Of a stretch of DNA of 64,000 bases, positions 47,370 to 59,091 are shown one piece after another (position 1 is the first letter of the stretch; each line of letters starts with the position of its first letter). The DNA lies in NCBI GenBank assembly GCA_947044405.1, contig CAMRHE010000035.1, forward strand, positions 6,545,501 to 6,609,500. The letters are read 5' to 3'. Below the pieces are notes generated by a model, which ran no database searches, was not told the DNA's origin, and saw nothing but the letters and a program-made list of their open reading frames with translations. Both the position numbers and the translations under genes were made by a program. This DNA is from Leptodactylus fallax. Lineage: Eukaryota; Chordata; Amphibia; Anura; Leptodactylidae.

Positions 47370-49010
47370 ACCGTGGAGCATTATACTGGGAGGGCCCCCT
47401 CTGGATAGCATATTATACTGTGTAGGGCCACTGTGGAGCATTATACTAGGGGGCCCCCTCTGGATAGCATATTATACTGTGTGGGCCCCCTGTAGAGCAT
47501 TATACTACGGGGACCCCTCTGGATAGCATATATATTGTTTTGGGCCACTGTGGAGCATTATACTGGGGGCCCCTCTGGAGAGCATGTTATATTCTGTGGG
47601 GTTACTTTGGAGCATTATGCGCTCCAGAGGGGCCCCCCAGTATAATGCTCCAAAGTGGCCCCACCGTATATAACATGCTCTCCAGAGGGCCCCCTCCCCA
47701 GAGCCAGGGCCCCCCACTTCAGAGGGGCCCCCAGTATAATGCTCCACAGTGGCCCCACACAGTATAATATGCTATCTAGAGGGGCCCCCCAGTATAATGC
47801 TCCACAGTGGCCCCACACAGTATAATATGCTATCTAGAGGGGCCCCCCAGTATAATGCTCCACAGTGGCCCCAAACAGTATAATATGCACTCCAGAGCCC
47901 CCCCCCCCGTATAATGCTCCACGGTGGCCCCACACAGTATAATATCCTCTCCAGAGGGGACCCCAGTGTATGGGGGGGGGGGCGGCTCTGGAGAGCATAT
48001 TATACTGTTTTGGGCCACTGTGGAGCATTATACTGGGGGAGGGCTCTGGAGATCATATTATACTGTTATAGGCCACTGTGGAGCATTATACTGGGGTAAC
48101 CTCTCTGGGAAGTATATTATACTGTGTGGAGGCCATTCTGGATTATGTTATACTGAGTGGGGTCACTCTGGAGCATTATTTTGGGGGGGCCATCAGCAGA
48201 GCATATTATATTGTGTGGCGCCACTGTGGGGCATTTTGCGGGGGGATCTAAGGAACATTATACTAGGGAGCCCTCTGGGGAGCATATTATACTGCATGGG
48301 GCCTACTGTGCAACATTATACTGGGAGACACTCTGGGGAGCATAATATATTGCGTGGGGCCACTGTGGAGCAAAATACTGGGGGGGGGCACTGTGGAGCA
48401 TTATACTAGTGGGGGCCCTCTGGAGAGCATATTATACTATGGGCCACTGTGGAGCTTTATACTGGGGGGAAGGGGCAGTGTGGGGAGCCGGTTATACTGT
48501 GTGGGGCCACTGTGGAGTGTATTATATTGTTTGGGGCTTTTTGGGAGCATGTTATACTCTGTGGGGCCATTGTAGAGCATTATACTGGGGGGGACCACTG
48601 TGGAGCATTATACTGGGGGAACCCTCTGGGTAGTATATCATATTGTGTGGAGGCCATTGTGGAGCATGTTATACTATGTTAGACCACTGTGGAGCATTAT
48701 ACTGGGGGGCACTGTGGGGTGCATATTATACTGTATGGAGCATATTATATTGTGTGGGGCTGCTGGGGAGCATATTGCACTATCTGGGGCCACTAAGGGG
48801 TAGTATACTTTGTGGGCCACTGTGGAGTATTATACTGTGTGGAGCCTTATATACCATGTGGGGCCACTATGGGGGGCTCAGGGGAGCATTTTATACTGTG
48901 TGGGGCCACTGTGGAGCATTATATACCATGTGGGGAAACTGTGGAGGGCTCAGGGGAGCATCGTATACTGTGGAGAACTATATACCATGTGGAGCATTAT
49001 TCTGTGGGGG
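47370..49010. repeat. Minisatellite with an internally inverted block
   Basis: The unit (about 58 bp) contains gtggagcattatactggggg and 'agcatattatactgtgtggg'. It runs forward in 47370-47618, in reverse complement in 47619-47980, and forward again to about 49010. Breakpoints are visible at gcattatgcgctccagagg and in the G run near 47971-47982. Frames of up to 179 codons across it are repeat artefacts. Confidence 0.88.
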
Positions 49011-49329
49011 GGGGGGTTCAAAATTCCTGCTGGCAGCCCTGTGTGCTATGTCTGCATCACAGCTCCCTCACTATAATCTTGCACATACGTGTAGTGCTCC
49101 ATGGCCATGTCATTCCCCATACAGTACTGTGCATGAACTGGCCATGGAGTTATTGGGGCCTGCACAGTACTATAGGGACTGACTCTACTGGAAACATACT
49201 CAGTAACACCGGATAGTCAGCACATATGTAAGACTTCAGTGAAGGAGCGGCGGTGTAGGCTATTAGCAGGAAGCTGTTGGGTGGGGCCCCAGAATAAGTT
49301 CCTCTGGTGGGCCTAAGGCCCTTCAGTCT

Positions 49330-49740
49330 GACACTGTATAACGGAGAACTATTATATATAAGGGTGGGTTACTATATATAATTGGGAAACTTAAGTATGA
49401 GGGGGCTACTATAAGGGGGAACTATTATTTATAAGATGGGCTATTATTTATAAGGGGGGAACTGTTTATAAGGGGGTATAATTGTTAAGTGGGGCTTATT
49501 TATAAAGGGGGCTATTAGTGATAATGGGGACTATTATTTATAAGGGTAACTATTATTTATGAGAGGACTATTATTTATAAGGGAGCAGTATTATATTTAC
49601 AGGGTGACTGTTACTGATAAGGGGGGATATTACTGATACAGGGCACTATTTATCATTTATAAGGGCGCTATTACTGATAAAGGTGTAATATTATTTATAA
49701 GCAGAGACTATTATTTATAAGGAGGCGCTATAATAACTGA
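49330..49740. repeat. Tandem array, unit about 20 bp
   Basis: Degenerate copies of ctattatttataaggggg are repeated about 18-20 times inside the hAT element. Confidence 0.85.
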
Positions 49741-51320
49741 TGACTGGGTGCAAAAATCTATTAGGTGGTACAAAGGTGCTCATTTGAATTGTGTGTGGTA
49801 AAATGGGGCTTATTACTTTTTTGTTGGCAGAAAGGAGGCGTTATTATGGGGGTTGCGACTGGAAGACGATAGTGTTGTTTGCATATCAGCATTTGGGGCC
49901 CCGCTTTTAATTTTGCCCAGGGCCCCACTTTGTCTAAAACCGGCCCTGCCTAAAGCAAAATGCTGCGTGTTTCTCACACAATTTATTAATAGATGTAGAA
50001 AAGTAGCTAGCAGTACATAACATAAAAATGGTCATGTCAGAAAATATTTTTTAAAAATTCTGAGCACCTTTAATTAAAAAAAAAAAAGAAAAAGATTTCC
50101 TGCAATCTTCAGCTTAATGGACACTCTTAAATTTCTTGAAGCATAATTGCCATGCACACGCTGTAAGAACATAATTTTCTTCACATTGAACATTTACAGG
50201 CATTCTTTTAATTGGTTTCCTCTCTGTAAATGATTAAGTCTCAACTTGCAAGCATATACAATTAAAATCATTTTTCTTTTTGACTCTGATATCAAATATT
50301 CTTTCAACATGACTAGTCTATGTATTATGGAGTCATTACTCATAGAACCCTGCTAATAGTTAAGCCCAATAACTTTTTTTATGTAATTACACTGTTTTCC
50401 TTCAGGCTTGATTTAAGAGCAAAAGGCATCATTTGACTTAGGCCTCCTGCACACAACCACATTCAGTCCCTCAAACACGGTGGCTTGACAGCCATATTTC
50501 CAGGACTGACTACGCCCATGTGCATGGAAATCCCTGAATCTTAGTGAGATATGACGCAGTGAGCTCCCGAACGTCCCAATCGTTACTGTACTAGACTCAT
50601 CTAAAGCTTTCAGTCTAGTACAGTAGAGATTGGGCCATTTGAGATATTTTTCTCCCGCTTCTGCTTAAGGTTTTGAATGTCTACAATGTGTAATGGTAAT
50701 ATTTGTTTTCCTTTTGTTTCTTTAAGTGACAGAAATGTAAATATTGCCGATTTGTTTTTCAAAAATGCAAGCTAAGGCTGGGTTTACACTTGCGGCGGGA
50801 TCTCAAAACGACAGAGAGCCCACCCACTAAAACAGCAGTAACCCGGGGACCCTCCCCGCGTTACCCTCTGTGCAGAACTTTTTGGCGAAATCTGCAGTTG
50901 AGTCTCCTACGGAGATTCTGACGCAGATGTGATCCTAACTTAAATGAATAATTTTAAGGGTGCGTTAACAAAGAGTTTTTTGCAGGAGGATGTTGAGGCG
51001 GAATCCGAATCACAAACACCTTCCATTCATTTCAAAGGGAGTCAGTAGATTTTTTTTCCTCTAGCTGATTAGAGGGGAAAAAAAGCGATATGATCTATGT
51101 TCAGACGGATTCCGTCTTGAAAAACTCATTGAAATTAATGGGAGGTGTAAAAAATGCAGCACATTTTTTGATGTGGTTTTTTACTGCAGCACACTGTATG
51201 AACTGCATAAAAAAAAATCAGAAACGTATAATGGAAAAAAAAAACAAGTCAAAAAAAGTTTCCTAATTCCTGAAGCAGATTTTCTCAGCCTGCAAAAAAC
51301 TCTGTGTGAACATACCCTTA

Positions 51321-51549
51321 GGCTAAGACACCACGTTGCGAAAAATCTGCGTTTTTTGTTGCAGATTTTGCTGCAGTTTTTTTAAGCCAAAGTCAGGAGT
51401 GGGTATTACAGAAGGGAAACATTTAAGCATTTCCTTTATATTTCCCATTCCCTTTCAAGCCACTCGTGACTTTGGCTAAAAAAAAAAAAATACTGCAAAA
51501 TCTGCAACAATAAAAAAACGTTGCGTTTCTGCAATGTGGAGCCTTAGCC
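51321..51549. mobile_element. MITE, GGCTAAGGCCCC family, short subtype
   Basis: It begins ggctaagacaccacgttgcg after TTA (51318-51320) and ends tgcaatgtggagccttagcc. The interior pair gccaaagtcaggagtgg / ccactcgtgactttggc is typical of the short subtype. Confidence 0.75.
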
Positions 51550-52631
51550 GTAGAAAGCAAAAAGGAAGCAAGAAAAAGACACTCTCAGAATTCTGAGAGA
51601 GAATAAGAAACATGTCAAGGAATGAATTTTTGCTTTGTAGACTTTGTAGAAAGGAGAAACACGTGGAGTTAATTATCTTTGGTCTCCCTGCAGGGTACTG
51701 CTATGAAGGTTTTTGTCTTCCCTCCCTCAAGAACCTTATTGCTGAAATTCACAGATCAGGCATTTTTAATGATGATCTATTTAATGTTGTGAGTTTCTCT
51801 CTTCTATGTTTTAGAAGAAAAGTCAAGGTATTATCTTTCAAGAGAAATCCCTTGTGGCATGTCCTTTAGTTTAACCTGACCTGAACCTAAAACCTACATT
51901 TTGCGACTGCAGAAACTTTACATTAATGCCTTGTTCACACACATTTCAATACTTGTACTCATACCAGCAGTAGAATGTCAAAGCAAAATGGAAGAATCTG
52001 TAAAAAATAATGTATATGAATACATGTACAGGCTTTATAAATCTGAAATTAAAAAAACCTTCTGTATAATGTTACAACTGCACTGGAAAAGGGTATGGCT
52101 CCACAGCAGACTATAGATACAATATGCCAAATCCAATCAAAGGCGGCTAAGTTATGGCTTGTTGGTCAAATAGACAATGGCTCACTTCACAAGGTAACCA
52201 CCTTCTTACTTATACATCACCTCCATTTTGTACACACTTTTCGTTTTGGCTAAAAAAAATGGCATTAGAAACCCAACATTATTCTGTGTGAACAAGGTGT
52301 TGAGTATTGGGTTGTCAAAAAATGTTCAGGATTTCTGATGTTTCCAGTCTATGAATAGAGAATGTAAAGTGCTACCTCTTTCTCAGCTACTGGGGAGTCT
52401 TAAGAGCTATATAACTTACTTATATAAACTGACAGGTTTATAGTGAATGTATCTCCAGAAAATTACCTATTTTTTATACTATGTATTTATGTTAAACATA
52501 ATTTTTAAGATTTTTTTCCATGTTTCAACATCTTTCATTCTGTCGACTAAGCCAAATAATAAATTGACACTTGTAAATGATACTGCTACACAAATGGCAT
52601 TACAGGCAAGACAGGATTAGAAAATAAGCTA

Positions 52632-52904
52632 CAGGTGCATCTCAATAAATTAGAATATCTTTGAAACATTCATTCATTTCAGTGACTCAGTAATTCAATT
52701 CATAATCAGCGTCTTCCATGATTGTGTGTCCTACTGAACCAGACTGAGGGACCATTTAAAGGCTTAGGAAACCTTGGCTGGTGACACACTGAATTTACAA
52801 TACTGAACTTTTATACAATATTCTAATTTTCTTAGATTTGGGTTTTCATTACCTGTAATCCATAATCAACATTTACAGAAATAAAACACTTGAAATAGAA
52901 CACT

Positions 52905-52905
<1 letters not shown>
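52632..52905. mobile_element. Tc1/mariner-type MITE, copy C, 3' truncated
   Basis: It matches copies A and B from caggtgcatctcaataaatt to about base 274, then breaks into a (TA)n run. The missing last 98 bases are not found on the far side of the following Tc1 element, so the truncation is real and not caused by that insertion alone. Confidence 0.82.

Positions 52906-52944
<39 letters not shown>
52906..52944. repeat. (TA)n microsatellite
   Basis: A run of about 19 TA units joins the truncated MITE to the left end of the Tc1 element at 52947. TA is the target of that transposon; a short TA run also follows its right end (54541-54546). Confidence 0.95.
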
Positions 52945-52946
<2 letters not shown>

Positions 52947-52949
<3 letters not shown>

Positions 52950-54540
52950 TGGGGAAAAAAAGTATTTAGTCAGCCACCAATTGTGCAAGTTCTCCCACTT
53001 AAAAAGATGAGAGAGGCCTGTAATTGACATCATAGGTAGACCTCAACTATGAGAGACAAAATGAGAAAACATATCTAGAAACTCATATTGTCTGATTTTT
53101 TAAGAATTTATCTGAAAATTATGGTGGAAAATAAGTATTTGGTCACCTACAAACAAGCAAGATTTCTGGCTCTCACAGACCTGTAACTTCTTCTTTAAGA
53201 GGCTCCTCTGTCCTCCACTCATTACCTGTAGTAATGGCACCTGTTTGACATTGTTATCAGTATAAAAGACACCTGACCACAACCTCAAACAGTCACACTC
53301 CAAACTCCACTATGGTGAAAACCAAAGAGCTGTGGAAGGACACCAGAAACAAAATTGTAGACCTGCACCAGGCTGGGAAGACTGAATCTGCAATAGGCAA
53401 GCAGCTTGGTGTGAAGAAACCAACTGTGGGAGCAATAATTAGAAAATGGAAGACATACAAGACCACTGATAATCTCCCTCGATCAGGGGCTCCACACAAG
53501 ATCTCACCCCGTGGGGTCAAAATGATCACAAGAACGGTGAGCAAAAATCCCAGAACCACACGGGGGAACCTAGTGATGACCTGCAGAAAGCTGGGACTAA
53601 CGTAACAAAGGCTACCGTCAGTAACACACTACGCCGCCAGGGACTCCTGCAGTGCCAGAAGTGTCCCCTTGCTCAAGCCAGTACATATCCGGGCCCATCT
53701 GAAGTTTGCTAGAGAGCATTTGGATGTTCCAGAAGAGTACTGGGAGAATGTCATATGGTCAGATGAAACCAAAGTAGAACTGTTTGGTAGGAACACAACT
53801 CGTCGTGTATGGAGGAGAGTGAATGCTGAGTTGCATCCAAAGAACACCATACCTACTGTGAAGCATGGAGGTGGCAACATCATGCACTGGGGCTGTTTCT
53901 CTGCAAAGGGACCAGGACGACTGATCCGTGTACATGAAAAAATGAATGGGGCCATGTATCGTGAGATTTTGAGTGCAAACTTCCTTCCATTAGCAAGGGC
54001 ATTGAAGATGGAACGTGCCTGGGTCTTTCAGCATGACAATGATCCCAAGCACACCGCCAGGGCAACGAAGGAGTGGTATCGTGAGAAGCATTTCAAGGTC
54101 CTGGAGTGGCCTAGCCAGTCTCCAGATCTCAACCCCATAGAAAACCTTTGGAGGGAGTTGAAAGTCCGTGTTGCCCAGTGACAGCCCCAAAGCATCACTG
54201 CTCTAGAGATCTGCATGGAGGAATGGGTCAACATACCAGCAACAGTGTGTGCCAAACTCGTGAAGACTTACAGAAAACGTTTGACCTCTGTCATTGCTAA
54301 CAAAGGATATATAACAAAGTATTGAGATGAACTTTTGTTATTGACCAAATACTTATTTCCCACCATAATTTGTAAATAAATTCTATAAAAATCTGACAAT
54401 GTGATTTTCTGGATTTGTTTTCTCATTTTGTCTCTCATAGTTGAGGTCTACCTATGATGTCAATTACAGGCCTCTCTCATCTTTTTAAGTGGGAGAACTT
54501 GCACAATTGGTGGCTGACTATATACTTTTTTCCCCCACTG
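52947..54540 (+). mobile_element. Tc1/mariner (DD34E) transposon, full length, 1594 bp
   Basis: The inverted repeats are about 199 bp (52947-53145 and 54342-54540). They start cagtggggaaaaaaagtatt and contain a second inner motif aagtatttggtca, an IR/DR layout. The right flank is TA; the left flank is CA, probably a mutated TA. A decayed transposase gene lies inside in plus orientation. A fragment of the same family is at 58442. Confidence 0.93.
53312..54325 (+). pseudogene. Tc1-like transposase pseudogene, catalytic triad retained
   Basis: It starts [21 protein letters not shown] one-base deletion near 53575 shifts the frame (stop at 53603-53605), and a five-base deletion near 53647 restores it, so the HTH region is disrupted while the catalytic part is open from about 53669. 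That part has [13 protein letters not shown] (first Asp), [12 protein letters not shown] (second Asp) and [11 protein letters not shown] (Glu), with 34 residues between the last two. A TGA at 54179-54181 replaces a codon after RVAQ, beyond the Glu. After it a three-base deletion removes one residue, and the frame runs on to YITKY and its natural stop. The deletions are inferred by comparison with the family as I know it. Confidence 0.9.
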
Positions 54541-54624
54541 TATATATAATAGTGATACATTCCCTTAAAGGTCTCGTGCTATATTTGTGCAATTGGTTTT
54601 TCAATGTATTTTTAATGATTTTAA

Positions 54625-55530
54625 CCACTTCCGTACGGCCCAAAGACTATATACGTCCAAGTGGTGGTTGTCTAGTTCTAAAAGGACGTACCGGTACGTC
54701 CAGCAGAACTAGCTCTACTGCGTCCCCCCCACTGTACTGAGCTTGGAGGTTCCGCTGTCAATAGACAGTGGAGACCTTAAAGCTTTGCCCAGAGACCACT
54801 CTGTGTGGTCTCCAGGTCTGTGATCGCTGTGACACACCGTCACAGCGATCGCAATGACAGTCGGCACATGAGCCGATTGCTCCGCTGTGCCCCCACCCCC
54901 CTCCTGTACTTAGCTCTGAGGTCCCGCTGTTAACAGACAGAAGGGACCTCAGAGCTTTGCCCAGAAACCACTCTGTGTTAACTGGTGTATGAGCAGAATA
55001 TGCTCCTCTGCGCCCCCTCCCCCTTCCCCTCCATCCCCCTTGCACACAGCACCGAAATCTCTGCTGTCAACAGACAGCAGGGACCTCAGAGCTTTGCCGG
55101 GAGACTACTCTGTGTGATCTCCAGGCATGTGATCGCTGTGACAGCCAGTCACAGCGATCACAATGAAGTTTGTCACATAGTGACAAATTTCATTGACTGA
55201 ATGCCGATCTCCCTCTCCTTAGCCTAGCAGAGAGGGAGATCGGCACTTCTGCCTCCACCCCCAGCAATACTCTGTGGTCATCTGTCAGAAGACAGCTATG
55301 ATCACGGAGTTTTGCCCAGAGACCACCCTGATTGGGCATAGTGGTCTCTGGGGCATGTGAGCACTGTGACAGCCTGTCACACTGCTCACATAAAGTAAGT
55401 AATAAAAAGATAAAAAGTGGCTACCAATCTCCCTCTCCTCAGATCCTGACAGAGGGAGATTGGTAAGTAAAAATCACTACACACACACTCCCCCGCCCCT
55501 TGAATGCCCCCCACTCTCTTCTGTCTCCCA

Positions 55531-55579
<49 letters not shown>

Positions 55580-57255
55580 CATATCTATCTATCGCATATC
55601 TATCTATATCTTTTATCTATTTTTTTTTATCAATCTATCTACATAAATTCATATTTTTTGTGATCCATAAATAAAGATTATTATTCCACTTTTAGGATGC
55701 AGACATGCAGCGGTTCTGGCGGTACAAAATTTATTATCTACAACTTGTTACTGGCCGTCTGATGTGCGGTCAGAGCCGCTGCATGTATCTGCAGCCTAAA
55801 ATACATTTGTCATATAAAAGCAGATTTTTTTTGTGCTATATACATGAAGGTTATTGTCATACTTTTAGGGTGCAGACATGCAGTGGCTTGGATGCACATA
55901 GTATAGGGAAGAAATGTATTGATTATTGTCTACAACTTGTAATGGTGGGTTCACACCTGCGTTCCAGTCCGTCCGTTGCCAATCCGAGTGAAAATCTCGG
56001 CGAACGGGATTGGCATCGGATACAGACTGGTCAGCGACGCATTGGTTAAAAACCCATTCATTTGAATGGGTTTTTAAAGCAATGCGAGGGTGTCCGATTG
56101 CACCCTCTGCGCTGCAAATCCTTTTTTTCGTTGGAAACAAAGTCGGACAGGCAAGACTTCGTGTCCGAGGAAAAAAAAACGGTACATTTGTCATATGAAA
56201 GCAGATTTTTTTTGTGCTATATACATGAAGGTTATTGTCATACTTTTAGGGTGCAGACATGCAGTGGCTTGGACGCACATAGTATAGGGAAGAAATGTAT
56301 TGATTATTGTCTACAACTTGTTACTCGCCGTGTGGTCAGAGCCGCTGCATGTATGCAGCCTAAAATACATTTGTCATATAAAGGCAGATTTTTTTGCGCT
56401 ATATACATGAAGGATATTGTCATTATTGTTATTTTATGGTGTCAGCAAACCAGCTATGGAGAATTTGGCCTCCAGAAGCCAGTTTGCGCACCATTCATTG
56501 CAGGCTCTGCTGTAGGCCCAGCAAGTAAAGAATGCACCTACATTTGGTATCTATGAAAACGGCATAAGTTGCTAAATATGTTATCAGGTGTGTTTCTCAA
56601 GTAGCACTCACCAGATTTTAAAAATAGTCACCTGAATTCACATATTGGGGAAAAAAATGTCATTTTCATTTTTTTTCCACCAAATTCATTGAAAAGTCTG
56701 GAAAAAACCAGAGGCCCAATATCTTTTTTTTGGCCTTTATTGAATACCTTGAGGGGTCTAATTTATTGAGTGGAGTCATTTTGGGGGTGTTCATACTGTT
56801 TTGGGCCTTCACAGCAGCTGTAATGATAGTATGGTGTCAGCAAACCAGCTATGGAAAATTTGCCCTTCAAAAGCAGGCTCTGCTGTAGGCCCACATAATG
56901 GAGAAAATACTCAAATGTGCAATCTGTGCAAACACCAGAAATAAGAAAATATATTTTAGAATATATATATTTATTATAATTTATTTTTTTGAGGTTATCA
57001 TGTGTTTAAATGTAGGAAAAAGCATTTTTTTTAACTTTTTTTGCCCTTTCCCCTCTATATTTTTGTAAAAAGTAAAATGTATTGCTTATTTTGTTATAAA
57101 ATGTGAAAGCCCTTTATGTTCCGAGAAAAAGGAGGCCAAATACATGTAGGTTGGCACAGTAATAGAAAACCAATTTTCAGTTAAACTGGAACATGGCTAA
57201 AACTTGAAAATGTGCCTGGTCTGGAAGGGGGGTAAAGCATCTGGTATGGAAGTGG
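54625..57255. mobile_element. piggyBac-like nonautonomous element, 2631 bp
   Basis: TTAA lies at 54621-54624 and 57256-57259, with inverted ends ccacttccgtac and, inverted from the right, ccacttccatac. There is no transposase. The interior includes about four diverged units with 'gacctcagagctttgccc' and hairpins such as gtgatcgctgtgac / gtcacagcgatcac (54735-55400), and an (ATCT)n run. Two copies of a segment of about 120 bp (55800-55935 and 56180-56320) flank an inserted 'ttcacacctgcg' repeat (55951-56181). Confidence 0.82.
55530..55625. repeat. (ATCT)n microsatellite
   Basis: About 12 perfect tatc/atct units followed by degenerate copies, inside the piggyBac-like element. Confidence 0.95.
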
Positions 57256-58441
57256 TTAAGTGAGAAAATAATTTTTAAAAGGATTTTATTTTTTTTTTTC
57301 AATACAATAAAAAACAAATCTGCCATCTACGCAAACCAACCTGTCATGTTCATCTCTAGAACACTAATCCTTTCCTCAGCATATAAATCTATTTAATGTT
57401 TTTTTATTACCACCTAATATCAAAAATCGTAAGGTGTTGATCTTAAATGAGGAAATTAGTAGCCATTTAAAGGCCAGAAACGATTTATACAACACAAGGG
57501 CTTTCATGCTAGCCTTGCTATTCCCTGGGCCTATTCTGAATAGCAATCTGAGTAGCCAACATTGGTTTTCAGGCCTGTGTGGTAAAACAGAGCCACTCAA
57601 GCACACACAATTCAGAGGTTTTGACTGCAATAAAGGCAGAAATTGGATACTTGGTAAGATTAATTACCTAGATAGGGTCTTATAATGCAAGTCAAATGGG
57701 AAAGTAATTAAAGTGCACCTTCCATGAAAAATATTCATTACTGGCATATCAGGTGACAGATAAATCAAAAGGCATTTAAAAAGCTATAGGTTAACCTGCA
57801 GAGGGGCTTTTCCTTTTCTAGACCTCCAAAGTATTGAATTCACTTTAACCAGGCTCACATTATGTTACGAAGGAGACAAAGGCAAAGGTTGTAATGGAAG
57901 TTGGAAAAAAAGAGATACCACAACAATAAGACTGTGTCTGAAAACAAAAAAAAAGTTCAGATAAAGGAGAATCAGTCGACTGTCAGCTTTCTGATTTGTA
58001 TCCAATTCTGTTATTTTACCTTTGCAATGGATTGCAGCAATAAAAAGGATGCAAGTGATGAATTAATACGTTTACAGGTCCCATGGGTGTGATTTCTGCA
58101 GATGAAAGCTACTATACGCTTTAGCAATCAAGTACAGTTGTATATTAAAGAAAATCGAATAAGGCGAGAAGTTTCTCACATCAGTGGCACCAAATAAACT
58201 CTTTGAATCAGACCTTATTACAGTGCTGCCGATAGACTTATTTACATAATTCAGTAATTATAGGAGACAGCTTTTTTATGTGGCAATAATTATCTTACCC
58301 AAGGGAACTGAAATCATAATTAATAACACTTTTTTGCTATTCTACTTTAATTGTAAAACACAAGATATGATTAAAAGAAGTTCAAAAGACCATTATTAGG
58401 GCAAAAGCATCAGGAAATATACTGCAGACACTTCTATCATA

Positions 58442-58828
58442 CAGTGGGGAAAAAAGTATTTAGTCAGCCACCAATTGTGCAAGTTCTCCCACTTTAAAAG
58501 ATGGGAGAGGCCTGTAATTGTCATCATAGGTAGACCTCAACTATGAGAGACAAAATGAGAAAACATATCTAGAAAATCACATTGTCTGATTTTTTAAGAA
58601 TTTATTTGCAAATTATGGTGGAAAATAAGTATTTGGTCACCTACAAACAAGCAAGATTTCTGGCTCTCACAGACCTGTAACAACTTCTTTAACAGGCTCC
58701 TCTGTCCTCCACTCATTACCTGTAGTAATGGCTCCTGTTTGACATTGTTATCAGTATAAAAGACACCTGTCCACAACCTCAAACAGTCACACTCCAAACT
58801 CCACTATGGTGAAGACCAAAGAGCTGTA
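58442..58828 (+). mobile_element. 5' fragment of a Tc1/mariner element
   Basis: It matches the left 380 or so bases of the element at 52947 at high identity: the whole inverted repeat, the leader and the first codons MVKTKEL. It then stops (TAG) and switches to unrelated sequence. TA precedes it (58440-58441). The rest of the element is absent. Confidence 0.9.
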
Positions 58829-59085
58829 GAAAAGGCTTTGTAACGTTTTTGAGACTGATAGATGTCAATGAGTTTGTTTCTCATCTGTTCTTGAATTTCT
58901 CCAGATTGGGGCATAATGTGTTGCTTTTTGAGATCTTTTAGCCTACTTCATGTTGTCAGACAGGTTCTACTTAAGTGATTTGTTAATTCTACAGGTCTGG
59001 CAGTAATCAGCTTTCCAAAAAAGTGTGGTTAACTCAATGGGGGGCAATTTTTTTTACATAGGTCAAGGTTTGGGATAGCTATTTC
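58829..59085. repeat. Fragment of another interspersed repeat fused to the Tc1 fragment
   Basis: The segment gaaaaggctttgtaacgttt ... 'cttcatgttgtcagacaggt' ... 'tctggcagtaatcagctttc' looks like part of a dispersed vertebrate repeat that I cannot name with confidence. It begins exactly where the Tc1 similarity ends. Confidence 0.5.
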
Positions 59086-59091
59086 CCTTAA

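Larger units (their letters stand above)
46815..49948. mobile_element. hAT-type nonautonomous element, 3134 bp, repeat-filled
   Basis: A perfect 8-bp target duplication, cctaaagc, lies at 46807-46814 and 49949-49956. The ends are cagggccggcgttagg and, inverted from the right, cagggccggttttagac; gcccagggcccc follows near both ends. There is no transposase gene. The interior has a CpG-rich core (47020-47230, with GTCACGTGGGG and two GACGTCA/TGACGTC motifs), a long minisatellite (47370-49010) and a second array (49330-49740). Confidence 0.9.

Noticed and set aside
47505..49216. Many overlapping open frames of 60-179 codons on both strands
   Set aside because: They are translations of the tandem repeat inside the hAT element and show no domain or conserved motif.
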